This document shows positions 52,151-60,981 of a stretch of DNA of 64,000 bases, one piece after another. Origin of the DNA: Bacillota bacterium (GTDB taxonomy: Bacteria > Bacillota > Clostridia > Christensenellales > Aristaeellaceae). The notes under the pieces are model-generated. The model was not told the DNA's origin and searched no databases. It worked only from the letters and a program-made list of their open reading frames with translations. The translations under genes and the position numbers were made by a program. How positions within the stretch are numbered: the first letter of the stretch is position 1; the number at the start of each line of letters is the position of its first letter. The stretch covers positions 22,072 to 86,071 of the forward strand of contig JAEWSC010000003.1 in NCBI GenBank assembly GCA_023398575.1. Direction: 5' to 3'.

Positions 52151-52236
52151 CTGTCTCCCCTTTTGTATAAATACCTGGAATCTGAACTATCCTTACTACA
52201 CATGCGGCAAAACACTTTTCAAACAGTATTCCTGCC

Positions 52237-53025
52237 CTAATTACGCCTGTCTATCAAAACAAGATCCATAAATTCTGATGCGGTGATCTTGACAGGCATC
52301 CGCCCAGCCTTGTTAAAAATGATATAAGTGCCATCGGTTGTCACGCTGCTGAAAACATCCTCATCCCTAAGCATGCCAAAGCGTATGGTGTTCAAACGAG
52401 ACCGGAAGTCAAAGTGGATCGTGGTGCCTGTTTCCATGGTCACCTCCAACTGATAGTCCGGCAGCGCCTTTGCGCTTTTGAAGTAACCTTCATCCGCATC
52501 ACCTCTTACGCTTAACGGGGGCACAGCGGTAGAAGTGCTTTTCTGCCTGCTCTGCTTGGAAGACACCTTTGACTTGACTGCCGGTGGTTCGGCTGGAGGC
52601 AGTTCCGCCTTAGGCGCAGCAGAAGCCTGGTCATCAACCAAACCCAACTTTCCCATTACTTCGATCAGCTTCTTCGTATCGATAGGCTTGGCCGCATAAG
52701 CCTCGCAGCCATATTCAAAGGCTGTACGTACCAGCATTGCATCAGCCAAAGCCGTTGTCATAATAATTTTGACCCGCTTGTCCGGTGCAATACCGTACTG
52801 CTTTTCCAAATCCCGGACTGCCTTGAGGGTTCTGACGCCATCTACTTTGGGCATCATGATATCCAGGCATATCAACTGATATGGGTCGTTATCCTTAAGG
52901 GCCATCAAAAAAGCATCGATGGTCTCAAGGCCGTCTACCACCAGATCACAATCTCCATATTTTCCAAGGAATTTGCTTAAAAAATTGCGGCTAACAAGAT
53001 CGTCCTCTGCTATCAGAATCCTCAT
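52237..53025 (-). CDS. Response regulator with a DUF2442-like C-terminal domain
   Basis: 262 residues. Receiver domain (1-130): A-E-D-D, phospho-Asp in C-L-D-I-M-M-P-K-V-D-G, K in A-A-K-P-I-D. A Pro/Lys/Ser linker (about 133-172) leads to a C-terminal domain (about 185-262) with Y-Q-L-E-V-T-M-E-T-G-T-T and S-S-V-T-T-D-G-T-Y-I-I-F, resembling DUF2442-type folds. No DNA-binding motif is seen. It overlaps the kinase gene by ATGA, so the two are probably cognate. The output is unknown. Confidence 0.85.
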   Translation of the reverse strand: MRILIAEDDLVSRNFLSKFLGKYGDCDLVVDGLETIDAFLMALKDNDPYQLICLDIMMPKVDGVRTLKAVRDLEKQYGIAPDKRVKIIMTTALADAMLVRTAFEYGCEAYAAKPIDTKKLIEVMGKLGLVDDQASAAPKAELPPAEPPAVKSKVSSKQSRQKSTSTAVPPLSVRGDADEGYFKSAKALPDYQLEVTMETGTTIHFDFRSRLNTIRFGMLRDEDVFSSVTTDGTYIIFNKAGRMPVKITASEFMDLVLIDRRN

Positions 53026-55073
53026 ACCTGACCCTCCTTAAAGCGATTATCAAATTCGTTGATTATCTTCATGCAAAATCCCTTTGCCGTATCCCATTTC
53101 TTTTTTCTGGCAGCAAGCTCTGCTTTAAATGCTGCCTCTTGCATTTCATCTGCACCAGTCATAAGGGCCATCTGCCTCACGCGGTTCGCCGCATCCTCCA
53201 ATTGGTCCCAATCTTCGTTTTGTATTGTACTTTGCATCCAAAGCACAGCCTTAGACATATCGTCTGAACTTGAGGCCGCATTTGCATCATATCTATTTGA
53301 AGAAGTCTCAAACACTATTTCGCCGTTATCGTCCAACCTGACCCGGCTGTACTTTTCTGATGATGCCAATTGAGTATCAAAAGACTGTACTTTGACTTCG
53401 TGGGCTTGCGAAACAAACAGTTGAGGTAGTTCCATTGCATTCATGACAATGGGCGATATTGGGGCTTCACTTTGCACATCCAAATTACCCGTCTGCTCCT
53501 TTATATCCCTGCAGATATCAAAGCTGGCTATCAGCCGGAAGGTGCTGCCCTTTCCCAATTCACTTTGGGCAGCTAATGCACCGCCCATCAGCTCCGCCAA
53601 TTGTTTGGAAATGGCAAGCCCCAAGCCTGTGCCACTGTGCCGCCTGGTAATTGAACCATCCACCTGGCTAAAGCGCTTAAACAGCATGTCCATTTTTTCC
53701 AAGGAGATTCCAATGCCTGTATCAGAAACGCAAAACTCCAATTCGGCCTTTTCTTCCGTTTCATTGATCTTGCGTACCATGATGATTACATGACCTGAAT
53801 CGGTAAACTTAATAGCGTTGCCAATCAAATTATTGAGTATTTGACGCAGTCTGTTTGGATCTCCGCTGATATACTTTGGCAGATCATCGGCGAAGGAATA
53901 CCGCATGCCAAGCCCTTTTTTATCGCATAAAACCGTATGTATCTTCACAATCTCGTTCAGCAGTGAAGAAAGATTGAAACGCACATTGGCAATGGTAATT
54001 TTTCCAGCCTCGATTCTGGAAAAATCCAGGACATCATTGATTACGTGCAAAAGGGTATTTGCACTCTGTTTGGCCATATGAATGTAATCTTCTTGTTCTT
54101 CATCGGGCTGCGTCATCAGTAAAAGATCCATCATGCCAATTAGTCCGTTAAGCGGTGTCCTGATCTCATGGCTCATATTCGCCAGAAATTCACTCTTAAT
54201 TCGATTGGCTGACTCTGCTTCATCCCGTCCGCGCTGTAATGCCGCCTCATGGTTCTTTTGTTCGGTAATATTCTCTATGGCAATCACAATCTGCTTCTCG
54301 TCGGACACAGCCAACGGAATAAAGTGAAATTTTAGCCAAAAGCATTTTTCACCCGTTTCGCACAAGAAGGAGCGGCGCAAAACCACGTCCTTCATACTGA
54401 CTTCATCCAGTATTGCACCTATAATGTTCCCATGTATTTCACAGGCAGCACAGCTTTCACCATTGCCGCAACCTTTATCATAGCTGCAGGTACAATGCAG
54501 CCCATCGCCAAACCTTTCTCCAATCACACCTTGCTCACTGGTCTGAAACATGTCAAGAAGCGGCTTATTCACCCACTTGACGATGCTGTCGCTATCCACC
54601 AGCAGCGCGCCAACCGGCAACGCCTCCAGCACATTTTTTAGATTGTTTTTTTCTTTTCGTATCTCTTCCTCTATGGTTTTGATACGGTCGATATCGCGAA
54701 ATACGACAATAACCCCTAAAGCTTGCTCGTTATCCGACAAGATAGGTGAGCAACTAGCTGACACGAACAGCAGTTTCCCTTCCTTGGTAATTAATGCGGA
54801 GTGATTCTGCAGCCCCTCTGGCTTACCGTGGCTGAGTACGGACAGAACTGGATTAATCAGTGGTTCACCCGAAAAATAATCTACCAGCGTGAAGATTTTG
54901 TCAAAAGGCTTTTCTTTCGCTTCGCTTCTGTCATAGCCGGTCAGCTTTTCTCCTGAAGCGTTGATATAGCAAATCACGCCTTTGGTATCCGTTATGATCA
55001 CACCATCGCCAATGCTGTTCAAAGCAGACTCTGTGAACCATGACTTTTCCAGTGTGCTCATATTCGAAAACAA
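53022..55073 (-). CDS. PAS-domain sensor histidine kinase with a degenerate HPt-like tail
   Basis: 683 residues from a TTG start (55073, or 55076); AGGAGGTGAT lies 5-8 nt upstream, while the ATG at 55061 is too far. Two PAS domains come first, the second with a cysteine cluster (C-T-C-x5-C-x5-C-x2-C). Then HisKA with M-S-H-E-I-R-T-P-L-N-G and HATPase with N-L-I-G-N-A-I-K-F-T, D-T-G-I-G-I and G-T-G-L-G-L. The C-terminal ~75 residues match an HPt helix pair (L-E-D-A-A-N-R-V-R-Q...T-G-A-D-E-M-Q), but the phospho-His is Asn630. No membrane helices, so cytoplasmic. Unusual inside a che operon. Confidence 0.9.
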   Translation of the reverse strand: MFSNMSTLEKSWFTESALNSIGDGVIITDTKGVICYINASGEKLTGYDRSEAKEKPFDKIFTLVDYFSGEPLINPVLSVLSHGKPEGLQNHSALITKEGKLLFVSASCSPILSDNEQALGVIVVFRDIDRIKTIEEEIRKEKNNLKNVLEALPVGALLVDSDSIVKWVNKPLLDMFQTSEQGVIGERFGDGLHCTCSYDKGCGNGESCAACEIHGNIIGAILDEVSMKDVVLRRSFLCETGEKCFWLKFHFIPLAVSDEKQIVIAIENITEQKNHEAALQRGRDEAESANRIKSEFLANMSHEIRTPLNGLIGMMDLLLMTQPDEEQEDYIHMAKQSANTLLHVINDVLDFSRIEAGKITIANVRFNLSSLLNEIVKIHTVLCDKKGLGMRYSFADDLPKYISGDPNRLRQILNNLIGNAIKFTDSGHVIIMVRKINETEEKAELEFCVSDTGIGISLEKMDMLFKRFSQVDGSITRRHSGTGLGLAISKQLAELMGGALAAQSELGKGSTFRLIASFDICRDIKEQTGNLDVQSEAPISPIVMNAMELPQLFVSQAHEVKVQSFDTQLASSEKYSRVRLDDNGEIVFETSSNRYDANAASSSDDMSKAVLWMQSTIQNEDWDQLEDAANRVRQMALMTGADEMQEAAFKAELAARKKKWDTAKGFCMKIINEFDNRFKEGQV

Positions 55074-55086
55074 CAAAATCACCTCC

Positions 55087-55557
55087 TCACCGGCAAATCG
55101 GCTGACGGTTGACATCTATCTGACCGGTTCTAACATCCATGGTCAGCGTTCGGCTGTCACAGCCGCGCAGATCCTCCCTAAACACATTCAAACCCAGGTT
55201 CAACAGCGCCAGCTTGACCGCCTGGATGTTTTTCATCCCAATATTAAATACATCCTGTTCCATAATGGACTCTGCACCACCAAAAAGCTGAATCTGCAGC
55301 TCCTCTTTCCGGCAGCCATATTTACTGAACAATTCGCCGATCATAAGCGGTACGCCCGTCTTTGCAAAATAGCTTGGGCGCTCTTTGCCATCCATATGAG
55401 ATAATGGATCGGGAAGTACTACATGAATCATCCCTGCAATGCGCTTCAGTGGGCTATAAGCTGTAACCGCCACGCAGGAAGCAAGCGAAAACGTACGCAA
55501 AATATCATTTTCTCTGTTGGTAACCGCATAGTCACCCATGCCAACAACAAGTTCCAT
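55087..55557 (-). CDS. cheD: Chemoreceptor glutamine deamidase CheD
   Basis: 156 residues. Deamidates receptor glutamines and interacts with CheC-type phosphatases in other species. The catalytic Cys is in L-A-S-C-V-A-V and His in I-H-V-V-L-P-D; G-G-A-E-S-I and N-I-G-x-x-N are conserved. It starts five nt after cheB ends. No cheC is visible in the window. Confidence 0.93.
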   Translation of the reverse strand: MELVVGMGDYAVTNRENDILRTFSLASCVAVTAYSPLKRIAGMIHVVLPDPLSHMDGKERPSYFAKTGVPLMIGELFSKYGCRKEELQIQLFGGAESIMEQDVFNIGMKNIQAVKLALLNLGLNVFREDLRGCDSRTLTMDVRTGQIDVNRQPICR

Positions 55558-55562
55558 CTATT

Positions 55563-56594
55563 TCACCTACTGAGCATATCCGTCAATACTTGGGGGATAT
55601 GCCCCAGTGACGCTTGCTTTTCAACACCGCCAAGGTCGTATGCTACTTTGGGCATACCATACACTACGGAGGATGCTTCGTCCTGCCCAATGGTTCTTGC
55701 TCCTTTGCGGCGCATAGCCAAAAGGCCTTTGGCGCCGTCGTAACCCATTCCTGTCAGAATGATTCCCACAGCACATTCCCCTGCTTCTCTGGCAACTGAT
55801 TCAAACAACACATCCACCGAGGGGCAGTGTCCGTTGACTTTTTCACCAGTGAAGCACTCCACTTGATACCTCTTACCAATTTTTTTAACACGCATATGCT
55901 TATCCCCTGGGGCGATCAACACTTTTCCCGGCTCCACATAATCCCCTGACTGAGCTTCCTTTACGGTAAGAGGCGTCTGATTATTCAGCCGGTCAGCAAA
56001 CATCTTTGAAAAAACAGGTGGAATATGCTGCACGATAACGATGCCGGGTACAGAATTATTAAGTGAACTCAGCAGGCTGTAGATCGCTTCTGTACCACCA
56101 GTGGATGCACCGATGGCAATAATGCCGCCAGCATCACATGCAGCATTTCCGTTCACCCTGCTGACTGGTGCCCTTTCCGGTCTTTTAAATGGCGCTTTCA
56201 CCGCGGCAGATGCTTTAATTTTTAGTATCAAATCCTTAATAAAGGTCTCGACGCTTCTTTGCGATTGAAAATCAGGCTTCGCCACAAAATCCACAGCGCC
56301 TGCCGCCATGGCCTCGAATACCGCATCGCTAACCGCACTGACCATGACGACTGGCACAAAATACTGCGGCAGCAACCTACGAACAAATTCGATGCCATTC
56401 ATTTTAGGCATTTCCACATCGCAAGTAATCACGTCGGGATGCGTTTCCAGGATTTTGTCCCTTGCTTCAAAGGGATCGCCTGCAAAAGCTATCACCTCTA
56501 TCTGGGCATCGGCGCTGATCCCCCTAGCAATCATCTCACGGGACAAACGGCTGTCATCAACGACAAGCACTTTTATTTTTCTAAACTTTTCCAT
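55563..56594 (-). CDS. cheB: Chemotaxis response regulator methylesterase CheB
   Basis: 343 residues. Receiver (1-125) with C-D-V-E-M-P-K-M-N-G, short linker, then the esterase domain with G-A-S-T-G-G-T (nucleophile Ser), Q-H-I-P-P-V-F (His) and I-I-L-T-G-M-G-Y-D-G (Asp). Removes methyl groups from receptors, opposing CheR. Start at 56594 has AAGGAG nine nt upstream. Confidence 0.96.
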   Translation of the reverse strand: MEKFRKIKVLVVDDSRLSREMIARGISADAQIEVIAFAGDPFEARDKILETHPDVITCDVEMPKMNGIEFVRRLLPQYFVPVVMVSAVSDAVFEAMAAGAVDFVAKPDFQSQRSVETFIKDLILKIKASAAVKAPFKRPERAPVSRVNGNAACDAGGIIAIGASTGGTEAIYSLLSSLNNSVPGIVIVQHIPPVFSKMFADRLNNQTPLTVKEAQSGDYVEPGKVLIAPGDKHMRVKKIGKRYQVECFTGEKVNGHCPSVDVLFESVAREAGECAVGIILTGMGYDGAKGLLAMRRKGARTIGQDEASSVVYGMPKVAYDLGGVEKQASLGHIPQVLTDMLSR

Positions 56595-56600
56595 CAACAC

Positions 56601-57416
56601 CTACTCCTTTCTGTATACGGCAGGCATAATATATTTGTACCGAGTTGTTTCACGGTTTAAACCTTCCGAATGCCCAATAAAAAGGAATCCCCCTGGCTCC
56701 GTAATATCGTATAGGCGGTCTACAAGCTTTTCCTTGGTCTCGTTATCAAAATAAATCATGACGTTCCGCAAAAATATGACATGCATTTTCTTACGGAAAG
56801 GGAATGCCGGTTCCATTAAGTTAAAATGATTAAAGATGACTTCATGCATGATCTTATCTGTCAGAATGTAGTTCTCAGCATCATATTCCCTGAAATATTT
56901 TTGCTTCCATGCAGCAGGCAGTTCAGCCACCTTGTCCTTGCTGTAAATGCCGGCCTTGGCTGTAGCGAGCACAGCGGATGAAATATCGGTCGCAAGAATT
57001 TGTGTATCCCACGTGGGCTTTTCATGGCCAAAAAACTCGTCAATGAACATTGCCAAGGTATAGGGTTCTTCCCCAGTAGAGCACGCGGCGCTCCAAATGC
57101 GCAAGTCTTTGTCTCTGACTGTTTTGGACAAATACGGAAGAACCTTGTCCCTGAAGTAGAAAAAGTGAGCAGACTCCCTCATGAAAAAGGTATAATTAGT
57201 CGTTATCTTATCCAGCATAGCGGCCGCTGCACGGCCGGTTTTGTCAGCAGCAACATATTGCATGTATTCAGTCAGGCTGTTCATGTTCATGCTGGAAATC
57301 ACATTGTTAAGCCTACCCGCCACCAGCGTCTTCTTCTCATTTTTAAAATGAATGCCATAATTTACTTTCACAAAATCAGCAAATTGCTTAAATTCTTGCT
57401 CTCGTATATCCACCAT
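56601..57416 (-). CDS. cheR: Chemotaxis protein methyltransferase CheR
   Basis: 271 residues. N-terminal helical domain, then the SAM domain with S-A-A-C-S-T-G-E-E-P-Y-T-L-A, A-T-D-I-S and N-V-M-I-Y-F. Methylates receptor glutamates. AGGAAG precedes the ATG. First gene of cheR-cheB-cheD-kinase-REC-MCP4. Confidence 0.96.
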   Translation of the reverse strand: MVDIREQEFKQFADFVKVNYGIHFKNEKKTLVAGRLNNVISSMNMNSLTEYMQYVAADKTGRAAAAMLDKITTNYTFFMRESAHFFYFRDKVLPYLSKTVRDKDLRIWSAACSTGEEPYTLAMFIDEFFGHEKPTWDTQILATDISSAVLATAKAGIYSKDKVAELPAAWKQKYFREYDAENYILTDKIMHEVIFNHFNLMEPAFPFRKKMHVIFLRNVMIYFDNETKEKLVDRLYDITEPGGFLFIGHSEGLNRETTRYKYIMPAVYRKE

Positions 57417-57738
57417 CGATCTTCCTGCTTTCAGATGTAAAGGAGTAAAAAGCTCCTTTATACGCTTCGCTTCCGTTTACCAAAGATGTACCTGTTAAAT
57501 GATGAATGGGTAAATGTACGATAGGATGAAACAAGGGGCCATTGCTGATATAGCGGATTGCAAATAGCAATGCAACAAGATACTGTTGAGCGCCTGTCAG
57601 CTTTGCCAGAGGCCTGAACTACATCCTCTGGAAGTCTTAGGGTTCATCTTCTTGCATCAGGAATGCAGCCCACGATCAGCACAACAGCCCCTTATCTATA
57701 CACAGCGGTCACTGAGAATTTGCTTATGCAAAATCTCA
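57417..57738. other. Intergenic region upstream of cheR
   Basis: 322 nt without a gene. Contents seen: a hairpin AAAGGAG/CTCCTTT near the cheR end (about 57439-57460), CCAGAGG/CCTCTGG near 57608-57634, and an 11-bp hairpin TGAGAATTTGC (57713-57723) / GCAAAATCTCA (57728-57738) with one mismatch directly after the cheW stop. No T-run. The chemotaxis dyad is absent here. Confidence 0.45.
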
Positions 57739-58233
57739 TCAGGCAAAAGCGCGAAATGAATCAAACGCTTCATCCATTAAGAGACGCTGGCAATCCAGAA
57801 GCAGCTTTACATCTCCTTCAGCTTTACCGATGCCTTTAATATACTTGTGGCCACCTTTGTTGATTTCAGGCGGAGGCGCAATATCCTCATCGGCAAGTGC
57901 AATTACCTCAGATACACTGTCCACGATCAACCCGATGGAAGTATCATTGGTATCAATGACAATAATGCAAGTGCGGTCGTCGTATTCCCGCGTTTCCTTC
58001 CTGAAGCGGAGGCGTGCATCCATTACTGGAATAATCTTGCCACGAAGATTCGTGATGCCTTTGACATAATCGGGCATTTCAGGAACTTCGGTGATTGGCT
58101 GGATGCCTATGATTTCGGTGATGTAGCGAATTTCCATGCCGTACTGTTCTTTGCCCATGGAAAAAATCAAGTATTTTCCCTTGAGCGTATCTTCATCCTG
58201 CTCTAAAAAGTTCGTAAGATCCACCTGTGACAT
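57739..58233 (-). CDS. cheW: Chemotaxis coupling protein CheW
   Basis: 164 residues. Couples receptors to CheA. Y-L-I-F-S-M-G-K-E-Q-Y-G at the start of the fold, N-L-R-G-K-I-I-P-V and I-G-L-I-V-D-S-V-S-E-V are the family runs. AAGGAGG precedes the ATG. Third gene of cheY-cheA-cheW. Confidence 0.96.
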   Translation of the reverse strand: MSQVDLTNFLEQDEDTLKGKYLIFSMGKEQYGMEIRYITEIIGIQPITEVPEMPDYVKGITNLRGKIIPVMDARLRFRKETREYDDRTCIIVIDTNDTSIGLIVDSVSEVIALADEDIAPPPEINKGGHKYIKGIGKAEGDVKLLLDCQRLLMDEAFDSFRAFA

Positions 58234-58276
58234 TTTGGGGGCCTCCTTTTCTTCTTAGCAAATTTGCTTAACTGTA

Positions 58277-60373
58277 TTACATATTTATGAGTCCGCCAAT
58301 ATTCAGTATCAGGCTGATGCTTCCATCACCCAACAGGGTGCATCCTGCCAAACCGTCGACCTTCTTTGTACTCTTTATATAAGCCGGCAGAGCCTTGACT
58401 ACGACCTGATGCTGGCCCAGCAATTCATCAGCAAAGAGGCATACGCTCTTACCATCCTGCTCCACCATCAGCATGATACCTTTGGTAAGGTCTGTTATGT
58501 CGGTTTTGACAGAGTACAGGCTGTGAATACGCAAAATAGGATAACACACGCCGCGGACCATGATCATTTCATTGCCATCGGGGTCGATCACAATGTCTCT
58601 TTCCTTGGCCTGGAATGTTTCTTGAATGGATGTGGTGGGCAATGTGTACTTGGCATTGCCTACGCGTATATTCATACCGTCGATGATCGCCAGTGTCAGC
58701 GGGATTTTCAGTGTGGTAACTGAGCCCAAGCCTTCAGTGCTGTCAATAGACACCGAGCCGCCGACAGCCTCAATATTTTTGATTACAACATCCATACCAA
58801 CGCCGCGGCCGGAAAACTCCGTCACAGCCTCGTTGGTGGAAAAGCCGGGCAGGAAGATCAGATTATAAATTTCTTTATCGGTCATATCACTGACCGACTT
58901 GGTGATCAAACCCTGAGCCGCCGCTTTTTTGAGGATTTTGTCTTTACTAAGTCCCTTGCCGTCATCCTTTACGGTAACAATTACGTCGCTGCCAGCATTC
59001 TTGGCCTCCAACGTCACCTGTCCAAGTCTTTCCTTTCCGCGGGCTTCGCGTTCTGCCGGCATCTCAATACCGTGATCAACCGCGTTACGCACGAGGTGCA
59101 TCAAAGGATCAGAAATGTGCTCAATAATATTTTTGTCAACCTCTGTTTCCTCGCCGATGAGCGCCAGCTGCACTTCCTTGCCCAGCTTTCTGCTCATATC
59201 GCGGACAATGCGGTGCATTTTGTGGAAAGTGGCTGAAAGAGGCACCATGCGGATGGACATGACCATGTCCTGTAATTCGCCCGTGATCTTGCGAAGCTGG
59301 CGGGATGCTTTATAAAAGCTGTTCAGCTGCAGATTTTTGAGTTCAGGATTCTGGGTAACCATAGCTTCAGCAATTACCATTTCACCCATCAGGTCCATCA
59401 AAACATCCAGCTTTGCCACATCAACGCTGATTATGTTTTGATGATTGTTCCTGCTGGTTTCTTGAACAGTTGCCGTATGCTCCATTTGCTCCTTTTCCAC
59501 AACCGGAATAACTGGGACCTTGACCTTCACTTCCGGTATAACCACATCTGCTGCAGTGGCAGCCGGCACCGGCGATTCATCAGGCTTTAATTCCTCTTGC
59601 TCATTTAGTTCCACATCGCGGATAAACGGGGTGTTCATAAAAAACGCGTGCAGTTCTACAAGCGTCTTTTCAGATTTCAAATCAATCCTAAAGCCCTGCT
59701 CCCTAAGGACTTGAATGCTCTCATTATTTTCAATGATGTCTTCAGGATAATAGTGGAATTCTTCCGAGATTTCCTTGATGTCCTGAATGATGGCATACGC
59801 ACGGATATTTTCCATCTCACAGCCATCTTCGAACCAAATGACCACCTGATAGCTCTTAGGATTTGTCTTTTTCCCGCCCCGGCTGGAGGTCAAATAGTAC
59901 TGCTGCTGGGGCTCCGGCTCCGCCTGCACAGCAGGTACAGGCTCACTTTTTTCCGCAGGCTTAACACCTTTTATGACAGCCAGAAACTCCTTGATTTTAT
60001 CAATCAGGCTTGCCGGATCGCCATCCAGGCCGTCAGCATTCTTCACCTTTTCCAATTCTAGCTTGACAAAGTCAACGCCTTCCAAAACCAGGTCAGAAAG
60101 TGCTGCCCAATCCATCTGCCCGGGCTTTTCTTCACGAATGAAATAAAACAAGTCTTCCATGGTATGCGCCAGGGAAGCGACATTGTTGTACAGCATCATA
60201 GCCGAAGAACCCTTAATGGTATGCATGACACGGAATATCTCATTGACCGTTTCCTGCGAATAGAAACCAGCCTTTTCGCTGGTCAGTATTGCCTTTTCTA
60301 GCTGTTCAATATTCTGCGTGGTTTCATAAATAAATATGTCCAGCATTGGTTCGTTTGAAAAGCCGTTATCCAA
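58277..60373 (-). CDS. cheA: Chemotaxis histidine kinase CheA
   Basis: 698 residues from a TTG start, set by AAAGGAGG seven nt upstream. P1 HPt domain with M-H-T-I-K-G-S-S-A-M-M, a CheY-binding P2-like region, dimerisation helices, the ATPase with H-L-V-R-N-A-V-D-H-G-I-E, D-D-G-K-G-L and G-R-G-V-G-M-D-V, and the C-terminal CheW-like P5 domain. Phosphorylates CheY, CheB and CheV. It lies 36 nt after cheY. Confidence 0.96.
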   Translation of the reverse strand: MDNGFSNEPMLDIFIYETTQNIEQLEKAILTSEKAGFYSQETVNEIFRVMHTIKGSSAMMLYNNVASLAHTMEDLFYFIREEKPGQMDWAALSDLVLEGVDFVKLELEKVKNADGLDGDPASLIDKIKEFLAVIKGVKPAEKSEPVPAVQAEPEPQQQYYLTSSRGGKKTNPKSYQVVIWFEDGCEMENIRAYAIIQDIKEISEEFHYYPEDIIENNESIQVLREQGFRIDLKSEKTLVELHAFFMNTPFIRDVELNEQEELKPDESPVPAATAADVVIPEVKVKVPVIPVVEKEQMEHTATVQETSRNNHQNIISVDVAKLDVLMDLMGEMVIAEAMVTQNPELKNLQLNSFYKASRQLRKITGELQDMVMSIRMVPLSATFHKMHRIVRDMSRKLGKEVQLALIGEETEVDKNIIEHISDPLMHLVRNAVDHGIEMPAEREARGKERLGQVTLEAKNAGSDVIVTVKDDGKGLSKDKILKKAAAQGLITKSVSDMTDKEIYNLIFLPGFSTNEAVTEFSGRGVGMDVVIKNIEAVGGSVSIDSTEGLGSVTTLKIPLTLAIIDGMNIRVGNAKYTLPTTSIQETFQAKERDIVIDPDGNEMIMVRGVCYPILRIHSLYSVKTDITDLTKGIMLMVEQDGKSVCLFADELLGQHQVVVKALPAYIKSTKKVDGLAGCTLLGDGSISLILNIGGLINM

Positions 60374-60409
60374 GCAGCTTCCTCCTTTGCTTCTATCCAA
60401 GAACCTTTT

Positions 60410-60775
60410 TTATCTGCCTGCGATTACCTTGTTTAAAACGGCCAGAATGTGGCGTTCCTTGAAAGGCTTAACGATAAACGCCTTGGCCCCCATGGTAATG
60501 GCATTTTTGATGATGGTTTCCTGTCCAAGTGATGAGATCATGACTACCTTCACCATTGGATCAATATGTATCAGTTGCCTCAACGCTTGTAGGCCGCCCA
60601 TTCCCTGCATGGTCATATCCAAGGTTACTACATCCGGCCTGAGCTCCTGATATTTTTCAATGCAGACTTCCCCATTTTCCGCTTCTCCAACGACCTGATA
60701 GCCGGCGTTTTCCATCATTCTGCGGATCAGCTTTCGCATAAACAATGAGTCGTCCACAATCAAAACTGTATGCAT
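60410..60775 (-). CDS. cheY: Chemotaxis response regulator CheY
   Basis: 121 residues, single receiver domain: V-D-D-S, phospho-acceptor Asp53 (T-L-D-M-T-M), V-M-I-S-S-L-G and V-K-P-F. Signals to the flagellar motor. GGGAGG is ten nt before the ATG at 60775; a GTG six nt earlier is possible. First gene of cheY-cheA-cheW, behind a dyad promoter. Confidence 0.94.
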   Translation of the reverse strand: MHTVLIVDDSLFMRKLIRRMMENAGYQVVGEAENGEVCIEKYQELRPDVVTLDMTMQGMGGLQALRQLIHIDPMVKVVMISSLGQETIIKNAITMGAKAFIVKPFKERHILAVLNKVIAGR

Positions 60776-60921
60776 TGGCACATATCCTCCCGCAACTTTT
60801 CCTCCTTCCAGGCAACAGATATCTTGGCCTGCTTTTATGCCCAAAATATTCCTGCTGCTGTCGGCAACTTGGGACAAAGTGCGCCGTCTGAAAACTCACA
60901 GAAAAGAATCTGCCATATAGA

Positions 60922-60967
60922 AGAATACAGCAAATCTTTCTCATTCACATACTCTATTTTGAGGTAT
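60922..60967 (-). promoter_or_regulatory. Chemotaxis dyad promoter 3 (before cheY-cheA-cheW)
   Basis: Dyad ATACT-CTATTTTGA-GGTAT at 60949-60967, then 21 nt to a minus-strand -10-like hexamer TATTCT (60927-60922). It lies directly after the LuxR-type regulator gene. Same layout as the other two sites. Confidence 0.7.
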
Positions 60968-60981
60968 TTTTTTGTATTCCA

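Noticed and set aside
52151..52236. A fourth chemotaxis dyad upstream of MCP4
   Set aside because: ATACCTGGAA is present, but the second half-site and the central TTTT tract are missing.
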